Shown piece by piece: positions 15,452-23,881 of a DNA stretch of 64,000 nt. The translations under genes and the position numbers were made by a program. How positions within the stretch are numbered: position 1 is the first letter of the stretch; each line of letters begins with the position of its first letter. Source of the DNA: Ruminococcus sp. GTDB lineage: Bacteria > Bacillota > Clostridia > Oscillospirales > Acutalibacteraceae. The notes beneath the pieces were generated by a model. That model saw only the letters and a list, made by a program, of their open reading frames with translations. It had not been told where the DNA came from and made no database searches. The stretch lies in assembly GCA_017457955.1 (NCBI GenBank), contig JAFTGL010000013.1, positions 41,155-105,154 on the forward strand, read 5' to 3'.

Positions 15452-16336
15452 ATGGAACGCAGGACCGACCTCGCCGTAGAAGAACGCGAACTGCTCGGCG
15501 AGGATATCAAGGGCGTCGATTACAGCGCGGAGGAGATAGACGGGCTGCCGATAGAACGCCTGCATATCGCGACCGAACGCGCTTCTCAGCTGCTCAAAAA
15601 GCCCGTCGGCAACTATGTGACGGCGCAGCTGCCGCCGCTGACGGATAATATCCGCGACACCGACAACCGCGTTAAGGCGCTGTCGCGGGAGATACGGCGC
15701 TTGCTTCCCGTGAACGGTCTGGTGCTGGTGGCAGGACTGGGCAATATCGAGATCACGCCTGACGCTCTGGGTCCGAAAGCCGCTTCCAAGGTGCTCGCGA
15801 CCCGCCATATCCAGGGCGAGATCGCCCGCTCCACGGGACTTGACCGCCTGCGCGCTGTAGCGGTGATGAATACCGGTGTGACAGGACAGACGGGTATTGA
15901 GACGGGTGAGCTGCTGCAAGGCATTATCAAAAACATCCGTCCTTCCGCGATGATCGCGGTGGACGCGCTCGCTTCCCGCAGGCTCGAACGCCTCGGCTGT
16001 ACGGTACAGATCTCCGATACCGGCATTTCTCCCGGCGCGGGGGTAGGGAACAGGCGGGTGCGTATCGATCAGGATACGATGGGGATCCCCGTGATCGCGA
16101 TCGGCGTGCCGACCGTTGTAGACGCCTTGACGCTTGCGTTCGATTTGTTGGAGATCGATGATGAAAAGCAGGGGATGGAGCTGTCGAAAACCGTTTCCCC
16201 GCAGGGCAGGAGCATGGTCGTTACTCCCAAGGAGATCGACCTGCTCGTTACCCGCGCCGCTTCGCTGATCTCTCTGTCTGTCAATATGGCGCTCCACAGC
16301 GATATCGACACCGAGGATTTACTGAATCTGCTGTAA
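15452..16336 (+). CDS. gpr: germination protease (GPR)
   Basis: A 294-residue protein that degrades small acid-soluble spore proteins at germination. It starts RTDLAVEERELL and has the family blocks GLVLVAGLGNIEITPDALGP near residue 88, TGLDRLRAVAVMNTGVTGQTG near 130, DALASRRLERLG near 175 and SDTGISPGAGVGNRR near 190. GPR is made as an inactive zymogen with a short propeptide. The ATG at 15452 follows AGGGGATGAG by about 5-8 bases; the 15431 alternative has no site. It lies 54 bases before spoIIP, the same order as in Bacillus. Confidence 0.95.
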   Translation: MERRTDLAVEERELLGEDIKGVDYSAEEIDGLPIERLHIATERASQLLKKPVGNYVTAQLPPLTDNIRDTDNRVKALSREIRRLLPVNGLVLVAGLGNIEITPDALGPKAASKVLATRHIQGEIARSTGLDRLRAVAVMNTGVTGQTGIETGELLQGIIKNIRPSAMIAVDALASRRLERLGCTVQISDTGISPGAGVGNRRVRIDQDTMGIPVIAIGVPTVVDALTLAFDLLEIDDEKQGMELSKTVSPQGRSMVVTPKEIDLLVTRAASLISLSVNMALHSDIDTEDLLNLL

Positions 16337-16390
16337 GGAATATCTTCTTCTCCCTCTGCATAAGATGAAACAAAAAGCGCAGGTGAGAGA

Positions 16391-17455
16391 ATGAAGAAGC
16401 ATGACTGGAAGACGATAACGGCGGCGACCGCATTGTTTTTGATAATGGCAGTGTGTCTGAGCGCGGTGGCATACCGCGCGGGGGCATGTCTGCCGCTGAT
16501 GGATGAGGCGGCTGTGCTGTCGGGAAAGCTGAGCTTTACCAACGGCTCGTTCGATACGCGTGAGCAGGCGACCGCGGACGAAATGCCGACCGAGCAGGCG
16601 GCGATACAGCGGCCGCTTGCCGAGACGCCCTCCAACCCTGCCGAGACCGCCGAAAAGCCGCAGGATACCTCTCACAGCGGCGATACGCTGCCCGTGAAGG
16701 AACTGCATGTCAGCAACGGCAACATGAGCTATGACAATATCACCGTTCGCAATACGACCGACTATGACCTCGACGTCGAATCGCTCCTCGACAGCGACCT
16801 GCCCTTCTCTCTCGAGGACAATCACGAGGTGCAGGTGCTGGTGTACCATACCCATACCTGCGAGCGGTATCTCACCGAGGATACGGGCGTGTATTACGAC
16901 GACTATTATCCCCGCTCGACCGACGGCGACTTAGGCGTCGTCGCAGTGGGGGAAAGGCTGGTCGAGACCCTTAAGGAGCACGGGATCGGAGCGGTGCACG
17001 ACACTACTCTGCATGACTATCCATCCTACGAAGGCTCCTATGCCCGCTCATGGGAGACCATCTGCGCGTACGGAGAAAAATATCCCTCCATCAAGGTGAC
17101 CATCGACCTCCACCGCGACGCGATGACCTCCGATGACGGGACAAAGTATAAACCGACCTTTACATATGACGGACAAAAAGCGTCCCAGATCATGATCATG
17201 GCAGGATATGATACCGAAGGCGGTTTTGACTTCTGGGACGAGAACCTGATCTTCGCAACGCAGCTGCAAAAGAAATGCGAGGATATGTTCCCCGATATGT
17301 CCCGCCCGCTGAACTTCGGCGAGTATACCTACAACATGAATTACAACAACGGCTCCCTGCTGATCGAGGTCGGCACCGACGCCAATACCGTAGAGGAATC
17401 CTGCCGCAGCGGTGAGTATTTAGGCGAGGCGTTAGCCGCTTTATTGCGACCGTAG
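16391..17455 (+). CDS. spoIIP: stage II sporulation protein P (SpoIIP)
   Basis: A 354-residue membrane-anchored peptidoglycan amidase/endopeptidase that drives engulfment with SpoIID and SpoIIM. A hydrophobic helix at residues ~12-30 is followed by a Pro/Glu-rich spacer and the catalytic domain from about 140. HTHTCERYL (about residue 154) and DLHRDA (about 238) hold the likely zinc ligands, and LLIEVGTDANT near the end holds the catalytic Glu. The gpr-spoIIP order is conserved in spore formers. The ATG follows AGGTGAGAG. Confidence 0.93.
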   Translation: MKKHDWKTITAATALFLIMAVCLSAVAYRAGACLPLMDEAAVLSGKLSFTNGSFDTREQATADEMPTEQAAIQRPLAETPSNPAETAEKPQDTSHSGDTLPVKELHVSNGNMSYDNITVRNTTDYDLDVESLLDSDLPFSLEDNHEVQVLVYHTHTCERYLTEDTGVYYDDYYPRSTDGDLGVVAVGERLVETLKEHGIGAVHDTTLHDYPSYEGSYARSWETICAYGEKYPSIKVTIDLHRDAMTSDDGTKYKPTFTYDGQKASQIMIMAGYDTEGGFDFWDENLIFATQLQKKCEDMFPDMSRPLNFGEYTYNMNYNNGSLLIEVGTDANTVEESCRSGEYLGEALAALLRP

Positions 17456-17549
17456 AAATATACCCAAAATGGTTTTATTCATTGTCAAAAGAAAAATCAC
17501 AGCGGATTCCCCGCGGATTAGTCATAATGTCGAATTAACCGTCCCGGTC

Positions 17550-17578
17550 TTGCAAAAAGATCGGGGCTTTGCTATAAT
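17550..17578 (+). promoter_or_regulatory. sigma-A-type promoter overlapping a hairpin
   Basis: TTGCAA (17550-17555), a 17-base spacer and TATAAT (17573-17578). The -35 region overlaps a hairpin CCCGGTCTT / AAGATCGGG (17543-17565) that may terminate spoIIP transcripts. Confidence 0.65.
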
Positions 17579-17620
17579 ATTTCACGTTGGAATAGGTATA
17601 TCTTTTGTATTGAGGTAACG

Positions 17621-18121
17621 ATGAAACGAAACGCATTTCTGACACATCTGATATCATTACTGCTGGCGCTGAGCCTTGTTTGCGCTGTCTCAGCCGTGAC
17701 GGTGTTTGCGGAGTCGGAGGACGGACAGGTCGAACAGCAGGAAGCGGTCGTCGAGGAAACTCCGCAGGAGAATCAGCCCGAAGAGCAGGCTCAGCCTGAG
17801 GAACAGCCGCAGGAGATCCCCGAGACGCCTGAGACGCCCCAGGAAGAACAGCCGCAGGAAGAACCGCAGAACCAGTGGTATGACTATATCTACAGCTATG
17901 ACGAGGACGTCAACACCTATCAGGAGCCTGAGCACTTGGGCGAGCTGCCGCAGGCGGCTCCCGAGCAGGTGGTCGAGGCGACTGCCGTGCCGATGCCGAC
18001 CGTAGCGGTCTCCGACGCGTCGCTGTTTTCGGGTATCGTCACATGGCTGTGCGTTGCCTTGGGTATCGCGGTCGTGGTCGGCGTGTTGGTCAGCAAGCGT
18101 ACCCGCCGCCGCGGAGTGTAG
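17621..18121 (+). CDS. Glu/Gln/Pro-rich secreted protein with C-terminal membrane helix
   Basis: A 166-residue protein of unknown function. Signal peptide to about residue 30 (VTVFAES), then a low-complexity acidic Glu/Gln/Pro stretch (residues ~36-88, repeats such as PEEQ and PQEE), a Tyr-rich WYDYIYSYDEDVNTY segment near 91, a hydrophobic helix at ~137-158 and a basic KRTRRRGV end. The layout suggests an extracellular stalk tethered at its C-terminus. It has its own promoter and ends one base before the dusB start codon region. Confidence 0.7.
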   Translation: MKRNAFLTHLISLLLALSLVCAVSAVTVFAESEDGQVEQQEAVVEETPQENQPEEQAQPEEQPQEIPETPETPQEEQPQEEPQNQWYDYIYSYDEDVNTYQEPEHLGELPQAAPEQVVEATAVPMPTVAVSDASLFSGIVTWLCVALGIAVVVGVLVSKRTRRRGV

Positions 18122-18122
18122 C

Positions 18123-19088
18123 ATGCAGATAGGAAACGTCAAGCTGAACGGCTATGCCGCTTTGGCGCCCATGGCGGGCGTCGCGGACAGAGCCTTCCGC
18201 GAGTTGTGCATGGAGTTCGGCGCGGGCTACTGCGTCAGCGAGATGGTCAGCTCCAAGGGCATTGCCTACAACAGCAGGAAAAGCGCTGAGCTGATGGTCA
18301 TTTCCGACACCGAACGCCCCTGCGCGGTGCAGATCTTCGGCACGGAGCCGGATACGATGGCTGACGCGGCGAGGTTCGCCATGCAGTACAAGCCCGAGGT
18401 CATCGACATCAACATGGGCTGTCCCGCACCCAAGATTGCGGGCAGCGGTTCGGGAGCGGCGCTCATGCGCGACCCCGAGCTGTGCGGCAGGATTGTACAG
18501 GCAGTCAGCAGAGCGGTCGATATCCCCGTGGCCGTGAAGATCCGCTCGGGCTTTGACGAAGAGCATATCAACGCCGTCGAGGTGGCAAAGATCGCCGAAA
18601 AGAACGGCGCTCAGGCGGTGACTGTCCACGGCAGAACGCGCAGGCAGTTTTATGCCCCGCCCGTGAATTACGATATCATCCGCGAAGTCAAGCAGGCTTT
18701 GACCATCCCCGTGATCGGTAACGGCGACGTCGTCAGCGCGAAGTCCGCGCAGCATGTGCTGGAATACACCGGCTGTGATTATCTGATGGTCGGACGCGGC
18801 GCGCTCGGCAATCCGTGGGTGTTCCGCGAGATCAATGAATATTTCGGAAAAGGAAATATCATTTTGCCGCCGACGCTCGAAGAAAAATGCGACGTACTCC
18901 TGCGCCACGTCAGCAAAATCGTCGAGTACAAGGGCGAGTATGTCGGCATGCGCGAAGCGCGCAAGCACACCGCCTACTATCTCAAGGGCTTCAAAAATGC
19001 CGCCAAGCTGCGGAACCTCGCTTTCTCGATGGAGACCTTGGCGGATCTGCAAAAACTGATCAACGAAATCAGGACAAGCAATCGCTGA
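18123..19088 (+). CDS. dusB: tRNA-dihydrouridine synthase (DusB family)
   Basis: A 321-residue FMN enzyme that reduces uridines in tRNA. It starts MQIGNVKLNGYAALAPMAGV, has DINMGCPAPKI with the catalytic Cys about residue 98, KIRSGFD near 138, VHGRTRRQFY near 167, and a phosphate-binding GNGDV / MVGRGALGNPWVF near 200-240. The longer frame from 18054 overlaps the preceding gene and lacks homology, so the start is 18123, one base after that gene's stop; GCGGAGTG serves as a weak binding site. Confidence 0.93.
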   Translation: MQIGNVKLNGYAALAPMAGVADRAFRELCMEFGAGYCVSEMVSSKGIAYNSRKSAELMVISDTERPCAVQIFGTEPDTMADAARFAMQYKPEVIDINMGCPAPKIAGSGSGAALMRDPELCGRIVQAVSRAVDIPVAVKIRSGFDEEHINAVEVAKIAEKNGAQAVTVHGRTRRQFYAPPVNYDIIREVKQALTIPVIGNGDVVSAKSAQHVLEYTGCDYLMVGRGALGNPWVFREINEYFGKGNIILPPTLEEKCDVLLRHVSKIVEYKGEYVGMREARKHTAYYLKGFKNAAKLRNLAFSMETLADLQKLINEIRTSNR

Positions 19089-19157
19089 AAATGCGTTTAT
19101 ATACATATATCATTTGTCAACAACCCCGCGTTTGAAAATATCATTTGGAGGTATAAC

Positions 19158-20411
19158 ATGTACAAGGACTTAATGGATTCTATCGGTTTTGTCAAGAACT
19201 ATGATGAGGAGATCGGCGACGCGATGGCGCTGGAGCTGCAGCGCCAGCAGCAGAACCTCGAGCTGATCGCCAGCGAGAACATCGTTTCTCCCGCGGTGAT
19301 GGCGGCGATGGGCTCCGTACTCACCAACAAGTATGCCGAGGGCTATCCCGGCAAGCGCTACTACGGCGGCTGCTATGCGGTCGACAAGGCGGAGGAGATC
19401 GCCCGCAAGCGCGCGTGCGAGCTGTTCGGCGCCGATCATGCGAACGTCCAGCCCCATTCCGGTTCTCAAGCGAACCAGACCGTCTACTTCGCTATGCTCG
19501 AGCCGGGCGATACCGTCATGGGCATGAGCCTTTCCGAGGGCGGTCATCTGACCCACGGTTCACCCGTCAACCTCAGCGGCAAGTACTTCAACTTCGTCAG
19601 CTACGGCGTTGATCCCGTGACCCACCGCATCGATTATGATAAGGTTCTGGAGCTTGCGAAGGAATGCAAGCCGAAGATGATCGTCTGCGGCGCATCCGCT
19701 TATCCCCGCGAGATCGACTTCAAGAAGTTCCGCGAGATCTGCGACGCTGTCGGCGCGTATCTGATGGTCGACATGGCGCACATCGCGGGTCTTGTCGCCG
19801 GCGGTCAGCACCAGAATCCCGTTCCTTACGCTGATTTTGTTACCACCACTACCCATAAGACCCTCCGCGGACCCCGCGGCGGTATGATCCTGTGCAAGGA
19901 GCAGTACGCGAAGGCGATCGACAAGGCGATGTTCCCCGGTATGCAGGGCGGTCCTCTGATGCACATTATCGCGGCTAAGGCGGTATGCTTCAAGGAAGCG
20001 ATGCAGCCCGAGTTCAAGGCGTATGCCGAGCAGATCGTCAAGAATTGTGCGGCGCTTGCCGACGGTCTTGTAAAGCGCGGCCACAAGCTGGTTTCCGGCG
20101 GTACGGACAACCACGTCATGCTGATGGATCTGCGCGAGGACGGCGTGACCGGCAAGGAGCTGGAGCACAACCTCGACGAGGTGCACATCACCGTCAACAA
20201 GAACACCATCCCCGGCGAGCCGCTCTCTCCGTTCGTTACCTCCGGTATCCGTATCGGTACTGCCGCCGTGACGACCCGCGGTCTGAAAGAGGATGATATG
20301 GACGTCATCGCCGAGTGCATCTCTCTGGTCATCAAGGACTTCGAGGGCAACAAGGACGCTGTGCTCGCCAAGGTAGCGGCGCTGTGCGAGAAATATCCCT
20401 TATATGAATGA
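19158..20411 (+). CDS. glyA: serine hydroxymethyltransferase
   Basis: The 417-residue PLP enzyme converts serine and tetrahydrofolate to glycine and methylene-tetrahydrofolate. Visible family features: [13 protein letters not shown] near residue 36, [15 protein letters not shown] near 56, [11 protein letters not shown] near 98, [13 protein letters not shown] near 203 and the PLP-lysine block [14 protein letters not shown] near 229. GGAGG precedes the ATG. It is followed by a palindromic intergenic repeat that separates it from rarA. Confidence 0.97.
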   Translation: MYKDLMDSIGFVKNYDEEIGDAMALELQRQQQNLELIASENIVSPAVMAAMGSVLTNKYAEGYPGKRYYGGCYAVDKAEEIARKRACELFGADHANVQPHSGSQANQTVYFAMLEPGDTVMGMSLSEGGHLTHGSPVNLSGKYFNFVSYGVDPVTHRIDYDKVLELAKECKPKMIVCGASAYPREIDFKKFREICDAVGAYLMVDMAHIAGLVAGGQHQNPVPYADFVTTTTHKTLRGPRGGMILCKEQYAKAIDKAMFPGMQGGPLMHIIAAKAVCFKEAMQPEFKAYAEQIVKNCAALADGLVKRGHKLVSGGTDNHVMLMDLREDGVTGKELEHNLDEVHITVNKNTIPGEPLSPFVTSGIRIGTAAVTTRGLKEDDMDVIAECISLVIKDFEGNKDAVLAKVAALCEKYPLYE

Positions 20412-20550
20412 TTAGAGAATAAATAATAAAGAATAATGGCGGTGACTCGCGCGACACGCGTGCCGCGCTCGGACAATTCTATTTTCGGGTGCGGGTGTCC
20501 CGCCATTTATTATTCTTTATTCAGTATTCTTTTTTCTTTATTCTTTATTT
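20412..20550 (+). repeat. intergenic palindrome with AT-rich arms (family 3)
   Basis: The arms AATAAAGAATAATGGCGG and CCCGCCATTTATTATTC are inverted repeats around a GC-rich core ending GGGTGCGGGTGTCCCGCCATT. That same core string recurs at about 35049-35070. It lies between glyA and rarA. Confidence 0.7.
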
Positions 20551-20564
20551 CCGGAGGAAATATC

Positions 20565-21830
20565 ATGAACACACCTCTTGCCGACAGACTGCGCCCCGAA
20601 AGCCTTGACGATATCGTCGGGCAGAAGGAGCTGCTTGCCCCGGGCAGACCGCTCCGCAAAATCATCGAGAGCGGCACCATCCCCAACTTGATATTCTACG
20701 GACCGTCGGGCGTCGGCAAGACGACTCTCGCCTCCTACATCGCGCGGATCACCAACCGCTCCTTCAAGAAGCTCAACGGCACCACCGCCTCCACCGCCGA
20801 CATCAAGGAGATCGTGTCCTCCCTCAACACCTTTGAGGGGCTGAACGGCGTACTGCTCTATCTCGACGAGATCCAGTACCTCAACAAAAAGCAGCAGCAG
20901 ACGCTTCTTGAATTCATCGAGAACGGCTCCATCACCCTGATCGCATCCACCACCGAGAACCCGTATTTCTATATCTACAACGCGATCCTCTCCCGCTCGA
21001 CGGTGTTTGAATTCCGTCCCGTGGAGCCTGAGGAAGTGAAACGCGCCATTGAGCGCGCGATCCGTGTGCTCAGCGAGGAAAAGGGCAAGGAGATCGTCTT
21101 TACCGACGAAGCGAAGGAGCACATCTGCTCCGCATGCGGCGGCGACGTGCGAAAATCCCTCAACGCCGTGGAGCTGTGCGTATTGGCAGGGGACGGGGGA
21201 GAGACCGTCACCGTCGATAAGGCGCTTGCCGAATCCCTGACCCAGCGCAGCGGCGCGCGGTATGACCGCGACGGCGACGCCCACTATGACGTGATCTCCG
21301 CGTATCAGAAAAGTATGCGCGGCTCGGACGTTGACGCGGCGCTGTTTTATCTCGCAAGGCTGGTTGAAGCCGACGATCTGATCTCCGCATGCAGACGGCT
21401 GGTCGTCTGTGCCTGCGAGGACGTCGGACTTGCCTATCCCCAGATCATCCCCATCGTCAAGTCCTGCGTGGATATCGCGATGCAGGTCGGATTTCCCGAG
21501 GCGCGGATCCCCCTTGCCGACGCGGTGATCATGGTATGTCTCGCACCGAAATCCAATTCCGGCGTGAACGCGATCTCAGCGGCGCAGGATGACGTCAGAG
21601 CGGGACTCGGACAGGTCGTGCCCCGACAATTGCAGAACAAGCATTACGACGGCGAAGAACGTGCCGAGAAGGGGCAGAACTATCTCTACCCCCACAGCTA
21701 TCCGAACCACTGGATCGACCAGCAGTACCTGCCCGATGATATCAGGGATCACACCTACTATGAACCCGGCGAGAATAAGACCGAGCAGGCGTACAAGGCG
21801 TACTGGGAGAAGATCAAGAACAACATGTGA
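20565..21830 (+). CDS. rarA: replication-associated recombination protein A (RarA/MgsA) AAA+ ATPase
   Basis: A 421-residue clamp-loader-like ATPase acting at stalled replication forks. It starts MNTPLADRLRPESLDDIVGQ and has Walker A GPSGVGKTT near residue 48, Walker B LLYLDEIQYL near 99, sensor I STTEN near 130, and a C-terminal part with AYQKSMRGSDVDAALFYLARL near 250 and PNHWIDQQYLP near 383. CCGGAGGAAA fixes the start at 20565. The frame extends back to 20436, but that part lies inside the intergenic palindrome and is not coding. Confidence 0.93.
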   Translation: MNTPLADRLRPESLDDIVGQKELLAPGRPLRKIIESGTIPNLIFYGPSGVGKTTLASYIARITNRSFKKLNGTTASTADIKEIVSSLNTFEGLNGVLLYLDEIQYLNKKQQQTLLEFIENGSITLIASTTENPYFYIYNAILSRSTVFEFRPVEPEEVKRAIERAIRVLSEEKGKEIVFTDEAKEHICSACGGDVRKSLNAVELCVLAGDGGETVTVDKALAESLTQRSGARYDRDGDAHYDVISAYQKSMRGSDVDAALFYLARLVEADDLISACRRLVVCACEDVGLAYPQIIPIVKSCVDIAMQVGFPEARIPLADAVIMVCLAPKSNSGVNAISAAQDDVRAGLGQVVPRQLQNKHYDGEERAEKGQNYLYPHSYPNHWIDQQYLPDDIRDHTYYEPGENKTEQAYKAYWEKIKNNM

Positions 21831-21837
21831 AAACCGC

Positions 21838-21935
21838 GCATAAAAAACGTAAATGTTTTTTATGAATTGTGCAATTAAAACAGATGAAAAAACCGTGACG
21901 GAAACAGCCTTTCGTGACGGCTTTTTTTATGCCCT
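21838..21935 (+). terminator. hairpins after rarA
   Basis: An AT-rich 10-bp stem CATAAAAAAC / GTTTTTTATG (21839-21864) is followed by a CGTGACGG direct repeat and a T tract near 21930. Terminator function is likely but the exact stem of the second structure is unclear. Confidence 0.45.
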
Positions 21936-22019
21936 TCTTTTGGTGTATTATATCCAATTTTTCAACATTATTCTTGTGCAATATTAACTTGTATATATTT
22001 CTGAATCAGAAAATAAAAA

Positions 22020-22048
22020 TTGACATTGTTATATATAATAAATATAAC
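22020..22048 (+). promoter_or_regulatory. sigma-A-type promoter of the starch-binding/amylase pair
   Basis: TTGACA (22020-22025), a 17-base spacer and TATAAC (22043-22048), about 40 bases before the ATG at 22096. Confidence 0.7.
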
Positions 22049-22095
22049 TGGGAATTTAGGATTTCCCAGATTAACATGAAAAGGAGGGAACTATC

Positions 22096-23865
22096 ATGAG
22101 GTTATCAGGTAAACAGACAAAGCGCGCGGTTTCGCTGCTGCTGTGTCTCGCGCTCCTCATATCGATGACGGCGTTCGCGCTTTCCGTCCGTGCGGAAGAG
22201 GTCGACGACCTTGCCGATACAGGCGCGGATACCTACTATCTGTGGGGTGAGAATTCCAATTCTCCCGATTTCAACGCTTCTACCCCGACAGGTACCTTTA
22301 CTTATGATAGCTCAAAAGGCTACTACTACTATGACCTGACAGGGTCAAGCGGCGACTACTGCTTCGTGGTTTCGACGATCGGAAATTCCGCGAATTACGC
22401 AGTCAAGTCACCTGCTGTTCAGAGCGTTGCAAGCTCAGGCTCCTACTACTTGTCAGCCGGCAACTACCACGGTTACAACTGTATGCATCTGTGGAATCCG
22501 AGCGGCGACGCCATCCGTATCTACTTCACGTCCGCATCTGCCGGTCTCAATGCCGTGAAAGCAGGCAGTGAAGTTGCGACGCAGGCTCCTACCGCGACCC
22601 AAGCTCCCGCGACCCAGGCTTCTACCCAGAAGCCGACTTCCGCCGGCGGAACCACTCCCACCACCGCTCAGAATCCCACCCAGTCTCAGCAGGACACAGG
22701 CAAGACCTATGTCTACTGTGAGAACGAGGCGGGCTGGAGCGCTGTATACGCTTATATGTGGAACAGCGAGAGCGACAAGAACGCCTCTTGGCCGGGTGTG
22801 AAGATGACCAACATCGGCGGCAATATCTGGCGCTATGAGTACACGAAGAGTTATGCGAAGATCATCTTCAACGTTGGCAGTAACCAGACCCAGACAAGCG
22901 ATCTGACCTTCCCCGGAAAGGATTATATCTTCAACAACAAGACGAATTCCTGGGAGGTCTACGATACTTCGCCCCTGCAGGTATCTTCCTTCACCACCGA
23001 TCTGGAAGCGCCCCAGTACAACGGCGTAGGTATCATCCTCTCCGCCGCGGCTGAGGGTCAGGGAACCGTATATTACAAGTTCTCCGTGACCGGCAGCACC
23101 GGCACTCAGACTCTCTCGGATTACAGCACCAAGAATTCTGTGCAGTGGATCCCGCAGACGGCGGGCACCTACACGCTGACCTATGACTTCAAGGACGCCG
23201 CGGGCAACACCAACCAGCGTACCAAGACCTATGTGATCGAGGACGGACTTACTTCCGTCGCTCCCTATATCAAGACCGTATCTCCCGCACCCGGCGAGAT
23301 CGAGAACAACAAGACCGTCAGCGTCAATGTGACCGCAGGCGGCGGCATCACCGGCACAAACCTGCTGTTCTATAAGTTTACGGTCAAGGATTCTTCCGGC
23401 AATACCGTGAATACCCCGTATTACACGCTTTCCGGCAATTACAGCTTCAAGCCGAGTTCTTTAGGCGCTTACTCCTTGACGGTCGACGTGCAGGGCTCCG
23501 ATAACAAGACCGTTGAGCGCACTTATAACTACACCAGCGTCGGCGCGCTGTCTCCGACCGAGACTCCCGAGACCCAGCCGCCTACGACTTATGCAGCGCC
23601 GACCGATCCGCCCAAGCCGACCGAAGCTGCCAAGCCGACCGATCCGGTGATCGCTGTTCTGTACGGCGACGCGGATGACGACGGCGACGTCACCATCCTC
23701 GACGCGACCTACGTCCAGCGCTATGAGGCGAACGTCGCTCTGCCCACTCCGCTGAATGAACGCAACGCTGACGTTGACGGCGACGACGAAGTTTCTATCA
23801 TTGACGCGACGCTGATCCAGCGCTTTAACGCGGGAGTTATCAATAAATTCCCCGCGGAATCTTAA
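22096..23865 (+). CDS. secreted starch-binding protein with CBM26-like module and C-terminal dockerin
   Basis: A 589-residue non-enzymatic protein. Signal peptide to about residue 33; an N-terminal beta-rich domain of unknown family (~40-155); a Thr/Gln/Pro linker; a CBM26-like starch-binding module at ~203-297 (TYVYCENEAGWSAVYAYMW, SWPGVKM); two Ig-like repeats with GTVYYKFSVTG and NLLFYKFTVKD (~300-475); a Pro/Thr linker; and a type I dockerin (GDADDDGDVTILDATYVQRY and DVDGDDEVSIIDATLIQR). It resembles the starch adherence proteins of Ruminococcus bromii amylosomes. AAAGGAGGG precedes the ATG; the amylase gene follows after 16 bases, so the two should be made together. Confidence 0.85.
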   Translation: MRLSGKQTKRAVSLLLCLALLISMTAFALSVRAEEVDDLADTGADTYYLWGENSNSPDFNASTPTGTFTYDSSKGYYYYDLTGSSGDYCFVVSTIGNSANYAVKSPAVQSVASSGSYYLSAGNYHGYNCMHLWNPSGDAIRIYFTSASAGLNAVKAGSEVATQAPTATQAPATQASTQKPTSAGGTTPTTAQNPTQSQQDTGKTYVYCENEAGWSAVYAYMWNSESDKNASWPGVKMTNIGGNIWRYEYTKSYAKIIFNVGSNQTQTSDLTFPGKDYIFNNKTNSWEVYDTSPLQVSSFTTDLEAPQYNGVGIILSAAAEGQGTVYYKFSVTGSTGTQTLSDYSTKNSVQWIPQTAGTYTLTYDFKDAAGNTNQRTKTYVIEDGLTSVAPYIKTVSPAPGEIENNKTVSVNVTAGGGITGTNLLFYKFTVKDSSGNTVNTPYYTLSGNYSFKPSSLGAYSLTVDVQGSDNKTVERTYNYTSVGALSPTETPETQPPTTYAAPTDPPKPTEAAKPTDPVIAVLYGDADDDGDVTILDATYVQRYEANVALPTPLNERNADVDGDDEVSIIDATLIQRFNAGVINKFPAES

Positions 23866-23881
23866 AAGGAGGTAACAGGAC

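Noticed and set aside
20436-20564. N-terminal extension of rarA
   Set aside because: It falls in the intergenic palindrome; the strong RBS and family start are at 20565.
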